Positions 31,055-43,305 of a stretch of DNA of 64,000 nt are shown piece by piece (position 1 is the stretch's first letter; each line of letters opens with the position of its first letter). The stretch spans positions 60,641,364 through 60,705,363 of the forward strand of contig NC_067196.1 in NCBI RefSeq assembly GCF_000699445.3. The letters run 5' to 3'. The position numbers and the translations under genes were made by a program. The notes under the pieces are model-generated. The model made no database searches, had not been told where the DNA came from, and saw nothing but the letters and a program-made list of their open reading frames with translations. Source of the DNA: Schistosoma haematobium (Eukaryota; Platyhelminthes; Trematoda; Strigeidida; Schistosomatidae).

Positions 31055-32400
31055 TTCAAACTGGGTTTCAGTTATCTTATTAACGAAATAAAAGCTATGC
31101 TCATGTGAATATATTTCACATACATAAGCTAATACCAAAGGTAGAACTAGTAGATCCCATGTTTAGGATATCAGTTTACAGTGTTACAGAAATATCTTGA
31201 ATATATCGTAAATATCTAAAAAAGTAACACTTGTACAAAATATCTGTTAGTTCAGTGTGTATGGTTTCTTCTTGAAATACAGATCTTCAGCTAAAGTGAA
31301 CACTAATTTATGTGGTCTCATCATTTTCAGGAAGTGAAACCCTTTTTTTGTAAAAATGACCAAGGTTATTTTTAAGGAATTAAAAACTGATATTTCATAA
31401 AACTTCATACTGATCACCTTGACTGAAATACAGTAGATGATGTTATATTATTGGTTAGATGTTGTGGAATATTTGAAGTCTAAGAGTTGTTTTTTAATGT
31501 CATAAGCTATTAGATAACCGAACCTATCAAGTAAAGGATTGTTGAAATCTTAATTTAGTATTACAAGAAAGCATTATTTATCGTTTACTTATGGTGAGTT
31601 GATTAAAAGTCATAAATTAAGAAAACCATTATCGTGTTATAATAAAACATTGCCAGTTAACTACTTTTCTACACAAGCAGTTTATGTTAGATGTAGCTGA
31701 CAATACTTCTAGATATCTTATAGACCCACCTCCTATAAAATTTCTTGATACGAAATGAAAGCGGTGCCGTTTATTGTCATAAAGTGAATACACAACTCAG
31801 TGGTAGATCTACCTACCCGAGAAATGAAGTTCTACATCGATCATCTTTTACCATTCAAAATAAATACATATTGAACAGAACTGAAATAATGTTACCATAC
31901 ACATACATACACCTACTATAGATAACCTTTTCTTTTTCCCAAACTGAAAATAGTGATCAATCTACAATTAAATAAAATTAAAACGTTTGTTATTCATGTA
32001 ACTAAGTGAAGAAAACACCTTTATTACGAATTATATACACAATTTGTAGATTTGCACACGTGAGTTAGTGTAAATGGAAAGAGTTTGTGCATGACACATT
32101 AGCGTCGCGAATTGTCCACAAATTAGATTTATCAGATAACCTTGAGAATTAATTGGCTAGTCGTCTTCGAATAACAATATGGTAGAATATTTAGATAAAA
32201 CAAATTTATGCATGTATATTACAATAAGTACATGTATGCAAACAAAATAAAAATGAAAGAATAAAGTTGAATTTTCTCACTTACTTATTTGATAAACTAA
32301 CCAGACATGTAAACTGAGAGTACACTTTCAAGGTCATTCTTTTTTTGCTTATCAAAATGTGTAGAAAGAAAAGTACAGTAATGATACTGAAGCCTGAATT
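31055..32400. other. AT-rich DNA, no gene recognised
   Basis: No domain, RNA gene or repeat match recognised. Confidence 0.4.
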
Positions 32401-32404
32401 GATA

Positions 32405-32690
32405 GTGTGGTGTGTGTGCTACTTATATTGACATAAGTAGTAGATGATGTTAGTCGTGAACAGAATGTCTGGCAGCAGAGAGACAAGCGAATCGAACAAT
32501 AAAGAATGGAAACAGAATGCAATTTGTATGAAAATGCAAGAACAATGAAGTCTGAGTCATTATGAGACAACTGATGAACATTTTGCAAATCACGTATTTA
32601 CTATTTGATTGTTAGATTTTATTAACAAGTCCTGTAATTTTGTGTCAAATACATTCGATTGTCCCCACCCATGTTCTCTTCGCTACAATC
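32405..32690 (+). repeat. Family C repeat, copy 2
   Basis: Opens with the hairpin CTACTTAT (32419-32426) and ATAAGTAG (32433-32440), then AATGTCTGGCAGCAGAGAG, a purine-rich part, CATTTTGCAAATCACG, CCTGTAATTTTGTGTC and ATTCGATTGTCCCCACCC. The last third matches the minus strand of 59230-59340 closely. Confidence 0.75.
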
Positions 32691-32694
32691 GGAT

Positions 32695-33050
32695 TGATAA
32701 ATAGGTTCACTGCAATAAAATTTATGTATTAACACTGTTTTATTCTTAAAATAGATTCTATTAAACCAAACCAAAATGTTATGCCTTGATGAAAATATAT
32801 TTGAAGTAATCTTCAAACAAATAACGATGTTACTTTACACTTATATCAATAGGGTGTTTGTCTTTTAACAAATACAAAAAACAGCTTATGTAGTTTATTA
32901 ATTGACAATTAACATAAATGAAAAGTTAATAACTATGTTGAACAGGTCCATGAACAGATCCAGTATAGTGTTAATTCTTAAATTTGAATTATCAAACAAT
33001 TCAAGTGAGCCAATAGTACTGATGTTATACATGTAATATATAATAACATA
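32695..33050. other. AT-rich DNA, no gene recognised
   Basis: Nothing recognised. Confidence 0.4.
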
Positions 33051-33054
33051 TATT

Positions 33055-33452
33055 AACACATGCTCACTAGTGACTAGATTCAAGAGGTATTTTTTGGAGT
33101 TCTAGTGAGAAGCAGTGACTAGTGGAGTTCAACCGGGTCTGTTGTGAGATAGTAACTGACTGATGACAATGGTGGATGTGTCGCTCAATTTCGTGGACTG
33201 GTTGAAGTTAGACATTGACACCGTTGGATGTCGGCCGGCTCAGCGGTCTAGTGGTTAAGGGCTCGTGACTGATACGTCCTGAGTTCGAACCTCGCGAGGG
33301 GCAGGATCGTGGACGCGCACCGCTGAGGAGCCCCACAATAGGACGAAACGGCCGTCCAGTGCTTCCAGGTTCTCTATGATGGTCTAGCTTCAATTGACTC
33401 GTGATCTCAACTATTAAAATTACTATAATATCCACAAAGACCGTTCTAATAT
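33055..33452 (+). mobile_element. Hammerhead SINE, near-complete
   Basis: Head GCTCACTAGTGACTAG, CTAGTGAGAAGC, linker GGTGGATGTGTCGCTCAATT, tRNA-like region (CTCAGCGGTCTAGTGGTTAAG; B-box GAGTTCGAACCTC), hammerhead at 33317-33362, 3-prime half, and tail AATATCCACAAAG. It belongs to the same subfamily as 14809-15199 by linker and tail. Confidence 0.85.
33317..33362 (+). ncRNA. Hammerhead ribozyme, intact core
   Basis: Core CTGAGGAG (33323-33330), loop CACAATA, GAAA at 33345-33348, minimal stem III ACGG/CCGT, and GTC at 33354-33356 are all canonical. Stem I GCACCG/CAGTGC and stem II GCCC/GGAC each have one mismatch, so the core is intact but the helices are slightly weakened. Confidence 0.8.
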
Positions 33453-33544
33453 GTAATTAACAAATAGATTGTAGTGAATAGCTTAAATATATAAACAATA
33501 ATGGTTCTTTCAAGAAATCACGAAACATCAAAAGAATTTATTGT

Positions 33545-33545
33545 A

Positions 33546-33599
<54 letters not shown>

Positions 33600-33965
33600 G
33601 GCTTTATTCAATATTATATTTTTCGTACAATGTAGAATTCTCAGAACAATGTATTTCAACACGTTTACTTTTTTATTTCTTGATCGATCCTGACGAAAAA
33701 TATTGAGTGGTCGCCGGTTTGATGTTAACAGTTCAGGACTCGACATCTGAATAATGTTTCGATGCATATTGCCAGCCACCACGATGTCTGTGATTCTACT
33801 TTTTCGTAACTTGTACAGCGAAAGCTCATAAACCTTAGATAAACGCGTCTGAATGGGTTATGAGATTAATGTATATAATAATGTATTACAACGAACAAAA
33901 CCGGATATCTTGTTGAAATATCTAGATGGAAGGAACCGGTAGCCCAAATATTAAAACAGGCCGCC
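33545..33965 (-). mobile_element. Family D retroposon-like repeat, copy 2, with (AAT)n tail
   Basis: On the minus strand it reads from CTACCGGTTCCTTCC through CATCTAGATATTTCAACAAG, GTACAAGTTACG, CAGATGTCGAGTCC, CACTCAATATTTTTC and GATCAAGAAATAAAAAAG to ATTGAATAAAGCC. It then runs directly into an (AAT)n array (33546-33599). The AATAAAG plus short-repeat tail suggests a retroposon end. An 84-codon minus-strand frame covers the 3-prime half and repeat but is not shared with copy 1. Confidence 0.75.
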
Positions 33966-33969
33966 ATCT

Positions 33970-36570
33970 CATCTATGATTGAAATAGAATTAACTCATGT
34001 ATGAGCAGTATACCTGAAATCAGAATGAAAACGTTATTTTCTTCCCTTTGATAGGCAACCAATGGTCTAGCTGACATCGATTGACATTGTGCTAAACGTA
34101 GTTTAAGAAATGATAAACAATTCTTCTACAAACTAAATAGCGAGTATTTAATCTAGCTGAGAATGGATAGTATCATTTCAATAGCTGTATTCAAGTGTTT
34201 TACCATTCATTAGGAAAAATATGAGTCAAGGGATTTTTTACGGTGTAAATACAAATGATTGAGGAAATATTTGTAATCAAAAAGGAGAATTTCCTTACTT
34301 AATAATAGTGGAAAAAATAGTTTAAGGTGAAACTGAGGACCATAAAGAGTTAACAACAAGATTCCAGTGTTTAAATTCGTAAACAGATTTTTACTAGACG
34401 ACAAGAAAACTATTAATTGACACGCTTAAATGCTATTAATTGATATTGTGAATTTTTGGATGCAATGGTCTTCTTAGCTAAATCCTCCTTGATCCTGAAT
34501 GTCCGAGTAAACAGCCTTCTGTAAGCTCACGTAAATTTCCTGTAATATTTTCATTAAAAAAATGTGACAAGACATCTATCTCTAGCTCCATGGCACAGAA
34601 TAGAATGCCACCTTCAAACTGAAGAGCGCAGCTTAAACTACATTTCGGTATTTATGCTTATTTTTCTTAGATCTAATGACAACGATTACTTCTTAAATCG
34701 ACTAGTTTCCTCGTTTTATAATAAAATATCAGATGTTTTTAAAGAAGGTGAATTCATGAAAATATCATGTTGATTTATTCCTGTGTAATAAGGACAAAAG
34801 AATTTCGGTTATTTCGTGGAAAAACAAGGACCATCAGATAACAGGGCCAGTCTGATTGGATTTCATCCAGCTCGCAGTATATTCACACGTTCAAATAAAA
34901 GTATCATACTGGAAATGTGATGTACAGTCAATCTAATGAACTAAAATAAAGTAAGTAAATGCTGGTGAGTAGCATGTATTACCATTGTACATTAAAACCG
35001 ATACGATAGACCTCGACGAAGTATCACAACACATAAATTGTATGGTGAATTAATATATATGAACCGTGTAAACCGTCGATGACAGTGAAATTATCTTTTC
35101 AGGCAAAAGTAATCGACATCAGTTGATTAAAACCTCATTAGAAGAGAAGTTTAATAACGTAATCGTGGAGTAGAAAATACCACAATCTAGGTCATCGATA
35201 AAAAGTTGATTAACCGTGTGTAGAAATATGTACAACAACATAATAATCTGTATAAGTCTTCAGTTCTAGCAAACGACTTGGGAACGACCATATACTTCAT
35301 TTCATTCTATCTTTAAATGTAGTCTATTTTAGACTTTAAAATATCCTTTCTAACAGTTTGTTATTCAAATTTAGATATTTACAATAATAAAAATAGATAC
35401 AAACTAACCTGTGAATAACAACCACTGATTATGATCAGATAAGGAAAACCAACACATTTAATACTGTTATTAAGATCAACATTGATTATACGGTTAATAT
35501 GTAGTTGCTTCATTCTTTCTTCTCAGTAGTTTGATAAACTCCCACTTCGCATTTTAAAAAAAATATTGTTTAGAATGCTCAGAATTGAACTTGACCAAGA
35601 TCTGAGAAATGAATACTGAAAGTGTTATAGATCTAAAACAAATTAAGAAATAAAACAATTGAGAAATGTTGATAAAATGAAATACAATTTACCAAACAGA
35701 AAACAAATTAGCTAAAGCCAAAGGCTTAAAATATACGTACATTCTGCATTATTCAATTGTATATGAACTGTTATATATCATCAGAAATACCTATAAGAAT
35801 ATTGATATATCTTATATATAAATGATACTTGTTGAACTAAGTAAGAATAATCTGATTAGTACAATGAAATGAATTCCCAGTTATAAACAAATTGCTTTAT
35901 TTTCATGTGTAATAATTTTTAATGCTTTGAATTGCATTACATCACTACATAAGGTGTATATTTTTACTGCTGGAATAGAAAATGAAACTGAACCATTCAG
36001 TCACTCATAATAAGTAATGTCGAATCTGGTATCGATTCAACTTGTCACAGTATATTACCATAGAGAGATGAAGTAGTAACAGTATATGGGGTAACAGGAA
36101 GAAATTAGACAATTTCATAAGAATTTACGGGATAAAAAGGAGCATGAGATAATTTTAAATTCATGATACCAGGAAAGACAAAACGTGAATGCATCTGAGT
36201 TATTATGACTGATTCTGAACCATGTAACCTATAGTAACCCCCATCATCTCCAACTATTTAGTTGAGATAATCATTTGGATCTTTAACACGTAATATGCAC
36301 TTATTAGCAACACGTTTCAGTTCAAAACGCAGTAACTTCATGAACTGATGTCACGTATTGGTATGGATGATATTAAATGGACGAGACTGATATAAAACAG
36401 TTCGTCTTGCAGTGTTATTTCCTTTCTTTTCGTTTATGATAAATTCTAGAAAGAAACGATCATTAATAGGTATTTTGGAAAACGTAAAGTATGCAGTTAA
36501 ACAATCTTGAGATCTTAACTCTTCTCTATCAATAGGCAGGCCGAAAAGATCGTTGAATGACTTATTGTTC
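33970..36570. other. AT-rich DNA, no gene recognised
   Basis: Short frames such as 34564-34773 show no domain. I found no repeat match to the rest of the window. Confidence 0.4.
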
Positions 36571-36574
36571 TAAG

Positions 36575-36720
36575 AATTAGGGTTAAGATCTGAATTATAA
36601 GATGTTGGAATTATTGTTGATATCAATTCGTGAAAACTCTCATCCTAATTCCTAACACTATCTTGATAGTTGCGTCATAACCTTGGAGAAGCCTACTCGT
36701 CCTTCATTCGTTTGGCTGTA
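36575..36720 (+). repeat. Family E-like fragment, divergent
   Basis: GTTGATATCAATTCGTGAAAAC and TCATCCTAATTCCTAAC resemble the interior of the element at 26621-26916. Similarity is limited. Confidence 0.3.
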
Positions 36721-36869
36721 TGTTTTACGCTAAACGTTATTTCTTAATACAATACAATCAACCAATCTTTGACACTACCGCCATTATTTTTTAAAGTTTT
36801 TGAACAGACATTGGATATGATATAAGATTAAAAGTTGAATATTGATAAGATGTTCATTTAAACCATGAA

Positions 36870-37253
36870 CTGGTCTTGGCTGGACCACCACGATAGAAAA
36901 CTTGGATGCACTGGATATACCATGACCAGTAGAGTTCAATCAGAATTGCGTGTGAAACTTTGATCCACTTCAGGTAATAGTAGAGGATTGCGAAATATCG
37001 TCAAATGGTTGAATTTAGACACTAGCACAATTAGATGCCAAGCTCAGTGGTCTAGAGGTTAAACGTTTGCGCACGATACCGAATGTTCTGGAATCCATCT
37101 CCAGTGGGGATCTTGGAGGCCCCTTGTTGAAGAGTCCTTTACTAGGACGAAAAGACTGTCCAGTGCCCACGGGTTTTCAATGGTAATCTAAACAAGAAAA
37201 CTTCGTGATTCAAACTGTGAAAATTCCACAATCTCCACAAATCCCCTGCATTA
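36870..37253 (+). mobile_element. Hammerhead SINE, decayed
   Basis: Contains an odd head (CTTGGCTGGACCACCACG, a piece of inverted 3-prime half), ATGACCAGTAGAGTTCAATC from the 5-prime module, the tRNA-like region (GCTCAGTGGTCTAGAGG), a hammerhead at 37127-37166 and the 3-prime half ending AATCTCCACAAATCCCC. Confidence 0.75.
37127..37166 (+). ncRNA. Hammerhead ribozyme, partly preserved
   Basis: The core reads TTGAAGAG instead of CTGANGAG. Stem II GTCC/GGAC, GAAA (37149-37152) and the GTC triplet (37158-37160) are kept, but stem I on the left is lost. Probably inactive. Confidence 0.6.
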
Positions 37254-37254
37254 A

Positions 37255-37903
37255 AATTAATAACTGCTTTCTGATGACGCCAATATTAATAGATCGATTA
37301 GTTCATCATTAGTAATTATTCACTAAGTGACCGACAAGAACATTTTCCTCTTTTACTCATACAACCTCATTATGCAACTGCTAACGTGTAAAACAAATGT
37401 ACATCGACAATAGATTAGATTAATATTCTGTCTATAATAATTGATTAGTCAAGGAACATTCGATCATTACCCTTATTATCGAGTGGATAAAAAGTAACTT
37501 CTAATCATAATAACTTAACGGTTGTATTTATACATGGGTAAATAATTTATTCATAGGATAAAATTATTGATAAGTAATTTTTGTTCGATATTGATGTTTA
37601 AAGGGAGGTCAGTTGACTTGATCATAGTCAATGTCAGACGTGACACAGATCTGCATCGACTAACATTATATCAGGACAGGACGTCGAGATCGAATTAACA
37701 AGATGAATAATAAACAAGTTAAAACAATGGTAGAATTCTCGATCATCTAAAAGACTAAGCGTACAGAAAATACGTTGAAAAGAACTAAATAATGAAAAAA
37801 AGTGTATGGAATAATATTGAAGATTTAGAAGTCGGAGAAAATAAAGAAAATCGGTAAATCTAGGCCACTGTGACTGGAACTGAGACATATCACCTAATAT
37901 TCC
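37255..37903. other. AT-rich DNA, no gene recognised
   Basis: An 84-codon minus-strand frame (37634-37888) has no recognisable domain. The left TSD of the next element lies at 37904-37917. Confidence 0.35.
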
Positions 37904-37917
37904 TAATTATGGACTTA

Positions 37918-39785
37918 CTTACATCTGTTACTTTCTCATAGACCGACCACCAGCACTCGGCATCCAACCCTGTCCTGGGAAATCCTTTCCAGTTTCTATT
38001 CATCCTTTTCATGTTTGCTTCCAATTATCGACGCAGTGTTCTTTGGCCCTCCTCTTTTTCGTTTCCCTTCAGGATTCCAAGATAGTACTTGGTACGTGAT
38101 GCAGTTTGGTGATTTCCGCAATGTATGTCCTATCCACCCCCGACACCTTTTCCTAATTTCATCTTCACCTCGAAACCGGTTTGTTCTCTCCTGCAGTAGA
38201 TTGTTGCTGATGGAATCCGGTTAACGGACATTCAGTATCTTAACGTAGACAATTGTTTATAAGTACTTGTACCATTTTGATGTTGGTTGTAGTTCTCCAC
38301 GTTTCAGCTCCGTACAGTACGACTGTCTTGACGTTCGTATTGAAGATTCTGACTTTGATAATGACTCGCAGACAGTTGTTTTGAGTTCCACATGTTCAAC
38401 TGTAGGAATACTGAACTTAACTTGTCAATGCTCTCCTTCACTTGCTTGTTTGCTTCTATGTATTCAAGCTCGTGCCTACATTTTCTTTGTTTTTGTTCGG
38501 CTGTTGTTAATTGTTGTCTTCTTGTTCTTCCTTCCTTGGATCTTCAGGGTTTCCATAGAGATCCATTCCTTACGATGATGCTTGTTGCGACCCAGAACCA
38601 CCTGACACTTAAGTTATTGCTTCTTTGATCCCTTTCTAGTTGTCCTACATAGTGGTTTCTTTTTCTTTGAGACCTTGTAAGGCTTGGAACGTGTTGTTGT
38701 GAGCTATCTTGAATTAATTGCGTATATCAGTATGTGGAAGGTCGTAATTGAACCTTTATATTGCTGTTTGTCCAGTTGGCCAGTGCTTTTTGGTTTCAGT
38801 TTCATCTTGACAACAACCAAGTAGATGGTGATTTGAAGCCATGTTAGCTCCTCTCCCTCCTGGTTCTCACATCTTCCATTGTCCTTCTGAATTTTTTATT
38901 GATACAAGTATGATCTATCTGGTTCTTTGTGGTGTGATTCGGTGAGACCCATGTAACTTTGTGTATGCATTTGTGCCGCCTATAACCAATTGGTTGGATG
39001 CACATAGGTTTTCAAATCTCTTACCACTTTTGTTTCACTCTCCCAGTTCATGTCGTCCCATGATATCGTCATATCAGGTGTTGTCCATCCCGAGACTTTG
39101 GCGTTTAAGTTTCCCTTCAGGATGGTCAGGTCGTTTTTCAAGCACTTCCCTACGATCGACTGCAGCTTCTCATTAAACTGATCTTTATTATCGTCTTTGC
39201 TATCGTTGGTGGGTGCATAGCACTGGACAAAATTCACTGTGATTCCCTCCTTCTTTGTTTTGAATGATGCTCTGATGATCCTGGATCAGTGAGATTCCCA
39301 TCCTACAAGTACATTTTGTGCTTCTTCGGACAACATTAGAGCAACTCCCTGAGTGTGTGGAATATCTTCCTCTTCGTGACCGGAGTACAGCAACATCTCT
39401 CCCGTATCTAGCCTTTGCTGTTCAGCTTGGGTTCAATGGGTTTCGCTGATTCCCAGTACTGCCAATTTGTATCTCCTCATTTCTGTTGCTATTTGACTTG
39501 TCTTCCCGGTCTCCCACGTTGTCCAGACGTTCCCTGTACCTATAAAAATTGTTGCTCTGGTTGTTAGAAGGGGCATCGATCTCGATCTCAGCTTTCATCA
39601 TGATGCGTCATAATTCTTCCGTCAATTCCCAATGCAGAGTTTAAATGATTTAATTCGTTTAATCTGGTTGGCGTTTTTCAGCAAGATTTTTTTCAACGGG
39701 ATGGGGTTGCCGACCCCATGCCCAATCCTCCCCCTTCATTCGGGCTTGGGAGCGGCAACAACTCTAGAAGAGCTATAAGCGACGT
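37918..39785 (-). pseudogene. RTE copy lacking reverse transcriptase
   Basis: Minus-strand RTE element with a recognisable leader (from 39785), endonuclease region, and C-terminal region with a tail ending near 37918. An exact 14-bp duplication TAATTATGGACTTA flanks it (37904-37917 and 39786-39799). Translation shows endonuclease motifs ([24 protein letters not shown], with the catalytic GDLN changed to GNLN) then jumps near 38430 from about residue 405 to about residue 830. The whole reverse transcriptase domain is absent. Many stops and frameshifts are present. The total of 1868 bp compares with about 3200 bp for complete copies. The plus-strand frames within it are antisense readings. Confidence 0.88.
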
Positions 39786-39799
39786 TAATTATGGACTTA

Positions 39800-42489
39800 G
39801 ATACTTCTAATTCTAATGAGCTACGTATTTACTAATAATTTAGCTTTTCACCTTGATATAAACGACGGTGAAAGTCCCTCTTTGACTGTGGTTAGAGAAA
39901 CGTATTATACACTGAAGAGATATTAAATTACACTTCAAGCTGATCTTGTTTAATACATCTTACTTTGGTAGATTTTCCACATTTTAATATTTATTCATTA
40001 AAGAATAATACAATACACAATAATTATTGTCATTAGTTAAAGCACTAAAATTGACCAACAATTTTGGTTGCGATATCATGAATGAAAAGAACACTGCTAA
40101 ATAAAGTAACAAATAACATTTATCACATTCCCAGGTCTAACTATCACATATCATCACACAGTATATAAACTGTTAATAATTCTACAGAATACATAATACA
40201 TGACAACATTGATTAAATGACAGTTATTTTCTACTGTAATCTATCATATTGTTAAGTTGTTTGTACTTCAAATCGAATAGGTAGAACTGATTTGAAACGA
40301 AATGCTTTGATTTACTGAAAATTTATTGGTATAAAAAAAAGAAGAAATGTATATTGTGTTGAGTTACTAGACGACAGAATATTGTCAAAGTAAAAGAATA
40401 TACTTCAGTAAATTAATATTCCTATTCTTGAGATTTGCTAAGAACGAATCGATCCTAAATATTCGTCGTGAAATTTTGAATTAGCTCTTCTATTTACCCA
40501 GCAAAATTCCTTATGATATGCAATGTCCTTTAGGCTTTTTATAAGTGTAAAGCTTCCGTATTTCCCTTTATACAATTCAGCAGAATAATTGACTACTAAA
40601 GAGAGCAGTGCTTAATCATTGCACTTTACCAAGAGTAGTCTATCCCTGAAGATATTTCAAGTTATTTCAATCAATATAGTGTAGTTGTCGAATAATACGA
40701 GACCATATATATATACAGAATAGTATTAAGAAACCTTTGGAAACGATTATAAATACCATCTGATTAAAGTTAATTAGAATATGATGGTGAAAAAGTTCAA
40801 GCCATTTGGTCCAACTGCCTTAGATCTGTGATATGATTTTCTAAAAAAAATATTTACGAAATGAAGCTTCAAGAGGTTAGCTAATACAATTTTTAGAACA
40901 GAGTTTGGAAGTTAAATTCAAATTGCAACATAGCTTGATTAACCTATAACTGTTAATGAAGAGTGAGAACCTTTAGTTCGCCTCATAGTAACAAATAATA
41001 GGTTGATTTCCTAATCACAAACGTTTCTTAACTTAACCGATGGAAAGTTTACTCTCTGAAAAGTAATATCAGAAATAAGCATTTTGATTTATGAACTAAC
41101 CATTAAACAGTTCATCAGTTGAGGTTTCGTAAGATTGTCATCGATTATGGGATTGGATGACGGTTATCTAACACTATTTACTAACTGAAGGAAACTGGAA
41201 CAGTAAACCAATGAATTCTAACTTAAAAGTCTAATGTTATCATGACTGTACAATGAAACCCGAAGGTACTCTTTTCGATCCATGAAAGGGTCGTGGATGG
41301 GTATCGCTGGGGAGGAGACCTAAGTCAGAATGATATAGTTATTTGGTGTCTCCGTGGCTTTTCGCGACTTTTCTATTCATGTCACAGTTCCTAATCAAAA
41401 TTAACCTGAAAATAAATAGCTGTTCAAATTTGAAAGTTTCTGTTAAACTAAATAAAAAGTTATTTGGTTGTATAAATTAATTATTGAATTACTCATTACT
41501 TTCCTACCGTAGATTTGTCTACATTTGCATTACTAGAAACTGCAGTAAATTGAGTATATTAGTTCTGTAGATATTTTTCAAAGATTTAAGCCAACTGTTT
41601 CTAGAAATATTTTACTCAATAAAACGTTATATAATTTAATCTTTGAAAAAAAGCAAGAACTTTGATTGTCTGTTGTATTTCAACCTTGTACAGTTTCATA
41701 CATTCAACTGAAATACAATTTAATTATTCTACTACAGTTTCTCAGAGCAAAGGTAAAGCACGATATTTGTATATTAATACTATGGTTGTTAAGGTAAAGT
41801 GCACTTAATCATTGATTTTTAGCATCCTATATGTGTATTCAAAAAGTATTCAGACTTAGGGGTAACTAAATAATTTGAACATATTAAGGAAGTATGATTA
41901 AATAATTTTAACTAAGTCGAGGGCAAGACAAAATAAGTAATTTCCGTTCAGTAAAAGAATATACCTTTAAAGATCAAATATCTCTTTAAGATCCAAATAA
42001 ACAAAGTAGACTTGAAGAACTTATGAATTAATTGCTAGATATTCAAGTGAAGAATGATATACTTTAGTGCCCTAACAACTAACAAACATATTTCTATTAA
42101 ATTAGAAGATACATGGTCAATTTCATCAACTATTTGAATCTAGTTAACAAAAAATCCATCCATTTAGCAGTTATTGATTGTGAGTAAACAGAACCATAAT
42201 TGTAATTCAAACAGCTTTTGCTTTGAGAAAAGATAAAATCATTTATTTCAGTTTTAACCTGGTGATTAAGAGTTTCATTATGCCATCATGTAAACATTTC
42301 AAAAGTAGTCTTTTTATGGTAGAAAAGCCTTTTAAAATATAAGGAAAATCAAATACTTACCGACAAGCACAACTATTTACTATTTGTCAAAACAATGAAA
42401 CCCTTTAGACATCTCCCTCTCAATCTTCCACTGCAATAAAATATCAGCTCAGTTAGATATCAATAATTATACATCAATGGTGCCTTTGA
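39800..42489. other. AT-rich DNA; possible very old SINE near 41250
   Basis: Only the stretch 41250-41350 (GGGTCGTGGATGGGTATCGC, then GGGGAGGAGACC) hints at a SINE remnant between B box and ribozyme. The rest has no recognisable domain or repeat. Confidence 0.35.
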
Positions 42490-43035
42490 ACCACTGCTTT
42501 TGTAAGTTTAGACCATCAGGTGGGCTATGCTAAGATTAGACTCAGGGTACTAGGTAAAGAGGCCAAATCTATCGATGAGATCGTGAATTCTCAATAAGTA
42601 AGGTGGTTAGGATATATATATATATTGGTTGAGCCCGACCACCGCCTACCTCAACGCGAGATGTTTGCTGGTATGAAATAGGTTAGTGGAGAGTTGGATA
42701 TGATCAAACCAAAACGTGGCACCAGTTCATCAAGACAATAACTACTAGACTTAGTCATGTTGGCAGGTTCAAAGCACCTGGTTGGGGTCCACGCGATTAT
42801 CGTAATCGCCAATTGAAGACTATGAGTGATAAGGCCCATAACTGATGACAGTAGTGCAGATGCATTCATTCTTTGTTTCTCTTTAGATTTCAAGTTTCAG
42901 AATTATTCAACAAATTCTTCTCAAGTTATATTGTCTATGCCTAATATTTTCTATTTCCACTAAAACTACTATTATTTCTTCTATTCTGGAATTTATCCTT
43001 ACAATTTTGTGTCGCTATGTTAATGTGATAAGATA
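42490..43035 (+). pseudogene. 3-prime end of a second RTE-like LINE lineage
   Basis: Frame-broken translation reads YAKIRLRVLGKEAKSIDEI, VRWLGY, PDHRLPQR, then in another frame RLSHVGRFKAPGWGPRDY and CRCIHSL. This is the C-terminal region of an RTE-like protein distinct from the two complete copies, which end in RRWKWIGH and KRGRPK instead. It resembles the SR2-type lineage known from schistosomes, but that name is tentative. A (TA)n run (42613-42628) interrupts the WLGH motif. The AT-rich stretch to about 43035 is likely its 3-prime UTR. Confidence 0.75.
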
Positions 43036-43136
43036 ACTTGAATCAATACACATATTTCAAAGGTTTAATATTTTCTATATCCGACTAACTCCATAAATGA
43101 TTAGGGGAGAAACAAACAATTATCAAAACCAAAAGG

Positions 43137-43262
43137 GTTTTGTGGAGATTTTAGTAATGTCAATAATTGAAATCATGAGTCAATTGAAGCTAGATCACCA
43201 GGGAAAGAAAACTTGGAAGCACTGGACGACCGTTTCATCCTAGTATGGAACTCCTCAGCCAT
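43137..43262 (-). mobile_element. Hammerhead SINE, minus-strand 3-prime fragment
   Basis: On the minus strand it starts at GGCTGAGGAGTTCC of the hammerhead, keeps GAAA, stem III ACG/CGT and GTC, then the 3-prime half and the tail AAAATCTCCACAAAACCC. The left half of stem I and everything upstream are missing. It lies 30 bp from the left TSD of RTE copy 2. Confidence 0.78.
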
Positions 43263-43305
43263 TATCGAAACCGAAAAATAATATACAAAAGTGATAACAC
43301 TAATA

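Noticed and set aside
33528..33782. 84-codon minus-strand frame with poly-Asn
   Set aside because: The Asn run is the AAT array and the rest is family D repeat. The frame is not conserved in the other copy.
38015..38628. Open frames on the plus strand at 38015-38628 and 38961-39176
   Set aside because: They are antisense readings of the decayed minus-strand RTE copy.
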